A stretch of 26,877 nt of DNA from NCBI GenBank assembly GCA_905208635.1, contig CAJLPX010000028.1, forward strand, positions 1-26,877. Reading direction: 5' to 3'. Source of the stretch: an uncultured Collinsella sp. (GTDB lineage Bacteria; Actinomycetota; Coriobacteriia; Coriobacteriales; Coriobacteriaceae). Below the pieces are notes generated by a model that saw nothing but the letters and a program-made list of their open reading frames with translations, did not search any database and was not told the origin of the DNA. Both the position numbers and the translations under genes were made by a program. Below are positions 23,218 to 26,877 of the stretch, in pieces. Position 1 is the stretch's first letter. Every line of letters begins with the position of its first letter.

Positions 23218-24195
23218 ATGCCAAGTGCTCAGGAGCTACAACATCAATTTGGTGAATATCGAGGCGCCATGCCCCGTCCATCAGATTTCGATCTCTTTTG
23301 GAAGGATCGCATGGCTGAGGCCGACGCCGTCGGGCTTGACTATGCGATCGAGACGGCATCGGTCTCCGATGCCGTGACCTGCCAGCTTTTCGACCTCTGG
23401 TATACCGGCATGTGTGGCGCTCGCCTGCATGCCAAGTACCTTAAACCCGTCTCGGACGAGCCCGTGCCATTGGTACTTCAGTTCCATGGATATCCGGGTG
23501 CAAGCCGCAGCTGGTTTGAGCAGGCGTCGTTTGCGGGCATGGGCATGGCACTCATCGCCCTCGACTGCCCCGGCCAAGGAGGTCCCTCCGAGGACATTGG
23601 TGGATTTGAGGGCACGACGGTCGCGGGCCATATCGTCGCCGGTATCGACGGCGACCCGGCTAACCTCTACTATGTCCGCTTGCACCAAGATATTCGCATC
23701 CTGTGCCGCATCGTTCGCGAGCTCGAGGGCATCGATCTTACCCGCGTATTTGTGAACGGCGCATCGCAGGGCGGCGGTTTGGGTATTGCAACCTGCGCGC
23801 TCAATAGCGATTTGGTTGACCGCGCGGCTATCCTCTATCCCTTCTTATCGGACTTCCGCCTGGTTTGGGATCTGGATGCCGACGATATTGCCTACGAGGG
23901 TCTGCGCTATTGGTCGCGTTGGTTTGACGAGGACTCGACTCGTATCGAGGAAGCCTATGCCAAGCTGGCGTACTTCGATTCCAAGAACTTTGCCCCCATG
24001 GTCAAATGCCCCGTGCTGTTTGGCACCGGCACAGCCGATACCGTCTGTCCGCCAGCGACGCAGTTTGCGGTCTATAACAACCTGACCTGTGAAAAGCGTC
24101 ATGAGTTCTTTGAAGGCTTTGGCCACGAGGAGATTCAGGATTTTGACGATCTGATCATTCCGTTTTTCTGCAAGGGAGGGGAGGCTTATGTCTAA
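23218..24195 (+). CDS. CE7/acetylxylan-esterase (AXE1)-family carbohydrate deacetylase
   Basis: Alpha/beta hydrolase predicted to remove O-acetyl groups from a small carbohydrate in the cytoplasm (no signal peptide). The 325-residue length is normal for CE7. The full catalytic triad is visible: Ser183 in GASQGGGL, Asp274 in GTADTVCPP and His303 in GFGHEE. The oxyanion-hole region FHGYPGASRSW and DCPGQGGPSED also match the family. The ATG at 23218 is chosen; an in-frame TTG at 23203 directly abuts the AAAGG element at 23198-23202 and is less likely. Overlaps the next gene by 8 bp. In this operon the likeliest role is de-O-acetylating an imported O-acetylated sugar such as a sialic acid before the aldolase acts; acetylated oligosaccharide remains an alternative. 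Confidence 0.88.
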   Translation: MPSAQELQHQFGEYRGAMPRPSDFDLFWKDRMAEADAVGLDYAIETASVSDAVTCQLFDLWYTGMCGARLHAKYLKPVSDEPVPLVLQFHGYPGASRSWFEQASFAGMGMALIALDCPGQGGPSEDIGGFEGTTVAGHIVAGIDGDPANLYYVRLHQDIRILCRIVRELEGIDLTRVFVNGASQGGGLGIATCALNSDLVDRAAILYPFLSDFRLVWDLDADDIAYEGLRYWSRWFDEDSTRIEEAYAKLAYFDSKNFAPMVKCPVLFGTGTADTVCPPATQFAVYNNLTCEKRHEFFEGFGHEEIQDFDDLIIPFFCKGGEAYV

Positions 24196-25039
24196 GTGCG
24201 AGAGCAATGTCAATGAGCTGATTGTCTCCGACCTTGTGGGGATTCCCGGAACGGTCTCGTCAAGGCTCGCTGATTTCCGGGATTGGCGCGGTGATGCTTC
24301 TGCGGATGTTTCCGAATTAGAGATAGCCGCTTCGGACCTTGAGGTTTGCGGGCCGAGTATTACGGCGATCGATTTCGCCAATCCGTATGCCCGCTACTCC
24401 GAGGTTTCCTTTGAGCTTGGTGGCGATGTGGTCCACGCACGCTTGATTGAGCCTGCCGGTCGCGCCCGAGCATCCGAGCTTGTGCCGCTATGTCTGATGT
24501 TTCACGACATCGACCGACCCGTGCGGGGATGGCATCACATGACGAGGTTTGCGGCCATGGGATATGCCGTGCTTGCGCTGGACGATGAGGCGATTGGATC
24601 CAGCGAGCTGCAGCAGGGGATTGCCTCTCCTGCTTTTGTCAAGCGCGTCCGTTGGGGTTGCGCGATGGCGAAGGTGGCGCGCAATCTTGATGGCGTGGAC
24701 CCCGACCGCATCTTTGCATGGGGCGAGGGCCTTGGCGGCGGAGTCGCGCTGGCGGTTTCTGCTCTGGACGAGCGGGGCCTCGCCTGCACGGCGGTTGCCA
24801 ATCCAATTCCCGGTGGCCTCGAGGCGTTGTCGTCTCGGGTGCGTGGATCGGTGCTCATGGGCACATCGCTCATGGATGCCGTGAGCGATCCCAAGGGCCA
24901 GTTTGCCGTATTCAACGGTCTTGAGTGTGACCGGAGGCATATCATCTATGCCAAATACGCTCATGAGCGCATCAATGCGTTCGAAAACGAAGTCATCGAC
25001 TTTTTTAACCAAACGTTCTACCCGTGTTCTTTGGCCTAG
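24188..25039 (+). CDS. Diverged AXE1-family paralogue lacking the nucleophile serine (probable pseudoenzyme)
   Basis: A 283-residue alpha/beta-hydrolase-like protein that aligns with its upstream neighbour through the C-terminal half. The nucleophile elbow is GEGLGGG, with Gly181 where the neighbour has Ser183. Acid and base positions survive: Asp230 in GTSLMDAVSDP and His259 in KYAHERI. The shared stretches QFAVFNGLECDRRH versus QFAVYNNLTCEKRH show common ancestry. The oxyanion region is also altered (FHDIDRPVRGW instead of FHGYPGASRSW). The frame is intact, with a strong GGGAGGGGAGG site and an 8-bp overlap with the active esterase, so it looks maintained rather than decaying. It may act as a partner or regulator of the esterase, a binding protein, or an enzyme with different chemistry. 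I do not know its function. Confidence 0.8.
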   Translation: MSKCESNVNELIVSDLVGIPGTVSSRLADFRDWRGDASADVSELEIAASDLEVCGPSITAIDFANPYARYSEVSFELGGDVVHARLIEPAGRARASELVPLCLMFHDIDRPVRGWHHMTRFAAMGYAVLALDDEAIGSSELQQGIASPAFVKRVRWGCAMAKVARNLDGVDPDRIFAWGEGLGGGVALAVSALDERGLACTAVANPIPGGLEALSSRVRGSVLMGTSLMDAVSDPKGQFAVFNGLECDRRHIIYAKYAHERINAFENEVIDFFNQTFYPCSLA

Positions 25040-25065
25040 ACGGCCTGGACACTGCCAACAAGAGT

Positions 25066-25084
25066 GGGTGGCATAGGGCCGCCC
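25066..25084 (+). repeat. Short hairpin before the aldolase gene
   Basis: A 7-bp stem with one G-T pair (25066-25072 with 25078-25084) lies in the 68-bp gap, 11 bp before the ribosome binding site of the aldolase. No T-tract follows. It may be incidental or tune translation. Confidence 0.35.
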
Positions 25085-25107
25085 GCCAGACAACTAAGGA
25101 GATTCTT

Positions 25108-26028
25108 GTGGCAACTCAGAAATTCACCGGCGTTATCCCTCCCGTCGTTGTTCCCGATACCGAAGATCACCAGCTCGACGTTGCCTCCTTTGAGCGCAGC
25201 ATCAACCGCATGATCGATGCCGGCGTCGATGGCCTGTTCTTCCTGGGCTCTTCGGGCGAGGTCGTTTTCTCCACCGATGAGCGTCGTCGCCAGATCATTG
25301 CCGAGGCCGTTCGTATCGTCGACCATCGCGTGCCCGTCCTGGTCGGCATCATCGATACCGAGACCGAGCGCATGATCGAGCACGGTAAGGTCGCTCAGGA
25401 GCTGGGCGCCGATGCGCTTGTCGCCACCTGCCCGTTCTATGCCCTGCAGGGCATGACCGAGGTCGAGGAGCACTTCCGCATCCTGCACGAGGAGCTCGAC
25501 CTGCCCATCTTTGCCTATGACATTCCCGTCTGCGTTCACACCAAGCTCCCCTGGAAGCTCCTTGCCAAGCTCGGCGCCGAGGGCGTCCTTGCTGGCGTCA
25601 AGGATTCCTCGGGTGATGACATCTCGTTCCGCTACCTCGTTCAGGAGAACGAGAAGAACGGTCATCCGATGAGTATCCTCACCGGTCACGAGGTTGTCGT
25701 CGACGGCGCCTACCTCGGTGGCGCCGACGGTTCCGTCCCGGGTCTCGCCAACGTTGAGCCCGAGGGCTACGTGCGTCAGTGGAAGGCCGCTCAGGCCGGC
25801 GACTGGGCTACCGTCAAGGCCGAGCAGGATCGCCTCAACGAGATCTCCCACATCTGGGATGTCACCTCGGGCGTTCAGGGCTATGCCGGCGGCGTTGGTG
25901 CCTTCAAGACCGCTATGAATCTCATGGGCATCTTCGACAGCCCGACCATGCCGCGCCCGGTGAAGGCCATGACCGGCGAGAACGTCGAGGCGATTAAGAA
26001 GGTCCTCCAGGACAACGGTCTCCTGTAA
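25108..26028 (+). CDS. DapA/NanA-superfamily class I aldolase (N-acetylneuraminate lyase-like)
   Basis: Predicted Schiff-base aldolase cleaving or forming a 2-keto-acid such as pyruvate plus an aldehyde sugar. The 306-residue protein has GSSGE for carboxylate binding, the catalytic Tyr137 in YDIP and the Schiff-base Lys165 in GVKDSSGD, the same numbers as E. coli NanA. It is not a true DapA: the position of the substrate-binding Arg five residues after the Tyr is Cys. By my recollection of E. coli NanA, its glycerol-chain contacts Asp191-Glu192 and Ser208 correspond to Glu195-Val196 and Gly212 here, so sialate as substrate is uncertain. Starts at GTG 25108 with AAGGAG 6 nt upstream. Context with a NanK-like kinase and an acetylesterase favours a sialic acid or other 3-deoxy-keto-sugar acid. 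Confidence 0.85.
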   Translation: MATQKFTGVIPPVVVPDTEDHQLDVASFERSINRMIDAGVDGLFFLGSSGEVVFSTDERRRQIIAEAVRIVDHRVPVLVGIIDTETERMIEHGKVAQELGADALVATCPFYALQGMTEVEEHFRILHEELDLPIFAYDIPVCVHTKLPWKLLAKLGAEGVLAGVKDSSGDDISFRYLVQENEKNGHPMSILTGHEVVVDGAYLGGADGSVPGLANVEPEGYVRQWKAAQAGDWATVKAEQDRLNEISHIWDVTSGVQGYAGGVGAFKTAMNLMGIFDSPTMPRPVKAMTGENVEAIKKVLQDNGLL

Positions 26029-26058
26029 AGCTTTCCCAGGCACCCGACCTCGCCGTTC

Positions 26059-26103
26059 AACCGTGTGGCCATGACCCATTAGGTCAATGGCCACACGGTT
26101 TCT
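26059..26103 (+). terminator. Long hairpin terminator after the aldolase gene
   Basis: A 14-bp perfect stem (26059-26072 with 26087-26100), extended by four more pairs after a single-base bulge, ends in a 5-nt loop and is followed by a short TTTCT. Likely terminator, perhaps partial, separating the aldolase from the kinase gene, which has the same orientation. Confidence 0.75.
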
Positions 26104-26141
26104 CGGCGATCTCGGGCACCTGGATAACCTTTACTGCGCTG

Positions 26142-26160
26142 TGACGGCTAGCCTGACGGC
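26142..26160. repeat. Direct repeat TGACGGC with central GGCTAGCC palindrome
   Basis: TGACGGC occurs at 26142-26148 and 26154-26160, a 12-bp period, and the 8-bp palindrome GGCTAGCC (26146-26153) overlaps the first copy. It lies about 40 bp before the kinase ATG and after the terminator hairpin, a plausible operator or activator site for a separate kinase promoter. Short enough to be chance. Confidence 0.3.
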
Positions 26161-26200
26161 GCATTTCCTGTAGTTGTTTTTATCTCCTAAGGAGAGCGAC

Positions 26201-26877
26201 ATGGAGAACAAGTACGTTTGCTCCGTCGATATCGGCGGCACCAAGATTGCGACTGCCATTATGGAGTATCCGGCTGACGGCAGCGTGCCCCATCCCGTAT
26301 TTGAGGCCGAGGTTCCTACCGAGGCCCAGGAGGGCGGCGAGGCTGTCTTCCAGCGTATCGAGGCGTCCATCAAGGCCGCTCTTGAGGCGAATCCCGATGT
26401 CGAGGTCCTCGGTGTCGGTATCGGTGCCGCCGGCGTCGTCGATCCCAAGACGGGCGCCATCGCGTATGCCAATGAGATTATGCCCGGCTGGTCCGGTGTT
26501 CAGTTGGGGCCGCGTCTGCGCGAGGACCTTGGTCTTCCCGTTGCCGTTGTGGGCGACGTGCAGGCTCATGCTCTGGGCGAGGCCCACTGGGGCGTCGGTA
26601 AGGGCAAGTTCTCCGTCTTGTGTCTGGGCATCGGCACGGGCATCGGCGGCGCATATGTCGAGAACGGCCGCGTAATGCAGGGCTTCCATGGTGCTGCTGG
26701 CCATATGGGCCACATCGAGTGCTCGGCTGCCGCCGGCATTCCCTGCGCCTGCGGGCGTTCCGGCCATCTTGAGTCTGTCGCTTCGGGCACTTCCATTGGT
26801 CGTATGTACGATGAGCGCTTTGGCCGCGTCGACCCCAGCCGTCCTTCGGTCGGTCGCGATGTGAACGACCTGTGCCG
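26201..26877 (+). CDS. ROK-family sugar kinase, N-acetylmannosamine kinase-like (cut by window end)
   Basis: ATP-dependent sugar kinase; 225 codons are visible of a usual 290-320. The ATP-binding DIGGTK is at residues 10-15. The catalytic Asp119 lies in GDVQAHALGE instead of the common NDANA, and the sugar-binding motif is AGHMGH (His168, His171) instead of GEIGH. As I remember it, E. coli NanK has the same two departures (DAQA and AGHIGH), which supports ManNAc kinase. The zinc site reads His171, Cys182, Cys184 and then His189 where a third Cys is usual. ATG at 26201 follows AAGGAG by 6 nt. It is separated from the aldolase by a terminator-like hairpin but lies in the same orientation; I see no NanE epimerase inside the window. 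Confidence 0.85.
   Translation, partial: MENKYVCSVDIGGTKIATAIMEYPADGSVPHPVFEAEVPTEAQEGGEAVFQRIEASIKAALEANPDVEVLGVGIGAAGVVDPKTGAIAYANEIMPGWSGVQLGPRLREDLGLPVAVVGDVQAHALGEAHWGVGKGKFSVLCLGIGTGIGGAYVENGRVMQGFHGAAGHMGHIECSAAAGIPCACGRSGHLESVASGTSIGRMYDERFGRVDPSRPSVGRDVNDLC

Noticed and set aside
19346..23359. A very long open frame (over 1300 codons) on the minus strand opposite the transporter genes
   Set aside because: It lies exactly antisense to well-supported ABC transporter genes. Strongly biased codon use avoids the codons TTA, CTA and TCA that would read as stops on the other strand. Its translation is low-complexity and resembles no family.
25108..26028. Assignment of the aldolase as dihydrodipicolinate synthase (lysine biosynthesis)
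   Set aside because: The Arg that binds the substrate carboxylate five residues after the catalytic Tyr is Cys here, and the neighbours are sugar-uptake genes.
1..26877. CRISPR arrays, tRNA or rRNA genes, insertion sequences, prophage
   Set aside because: I saw no regularly spaced repeats, cloverleaf-like sequence, transposase or integrase motifs anywhere in the window.

Overview
The window looks like the chromosome of a high-GC Gram-positive gut actinobacterium, most likely a Coriobacteriia member such as Collinsella. I infer this from moderate-to-high GC, strong AAGGAG-type ribosome binding sites, protein style and actinobacterial gene types; no rRNA or other marker settles it. I see no mobile element, tRNA, CRISPR array or phage remnant.

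Left part (1-17200) is conserved housekeeping. A strong terminator of an off-window gene is followed by coaE, a small membrane-anchored lytic transglycosylase and uvrB on the plus strand, closed by a hairpin. A minus-strand block follows: an Mrp/ApbC-type Fe-S carrier ATPase, an HI0933/BaiN-type flavoprotein and a larger FAD-dependent oxidoreductase of unknown role. Upstream of that block lies a minus-strand LTA-synthase-like membrane enzyme. Plus-strand genes resume with uvrA (preceded by a near-consensus LexA box), then an apparent ybaK-murJ-uvrC operon. All three subunits of the UvrABC excinuclease therefore lie within 16 kb.

Right part (17200-26877) is an accessory nutrient-uptake locus on the plus strand. 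After a 365-bp leader rich in inverted repeats come a Tat-type lipoprotein binding protein, a DppB-type permease, a fused DppC-permease/ATPase, a second ATPase, a CE7/acetylxylan-esterase-family hydrolase, a diverged paralogue of it that has lost the nucleophile serine, a DapA/NanA-superfamily aldolase and a ROK kinase cut by the window end. The transporter architecture resembles, from memory, the peptide-family sialic acid importers SiaEFGI of Corynebacterium glutamicum and SatABCD of Haemophilus ducreyi. The kinase has two sequence quirks of E. coli NanK (ManNAc kinase).

My working model is import of an O-acetylated sialic acid or related keto-acid sugar, cytoplasmic de-O-acetylation, aldol cleavage and phosphorylation. 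Two observations argue against simply calling it a nan operon: the aldolase lacks residues that contact sialate in E. coli NanA, and the second esterase is probably a pseudoenzyme. Those two points are the most novel content of the window.
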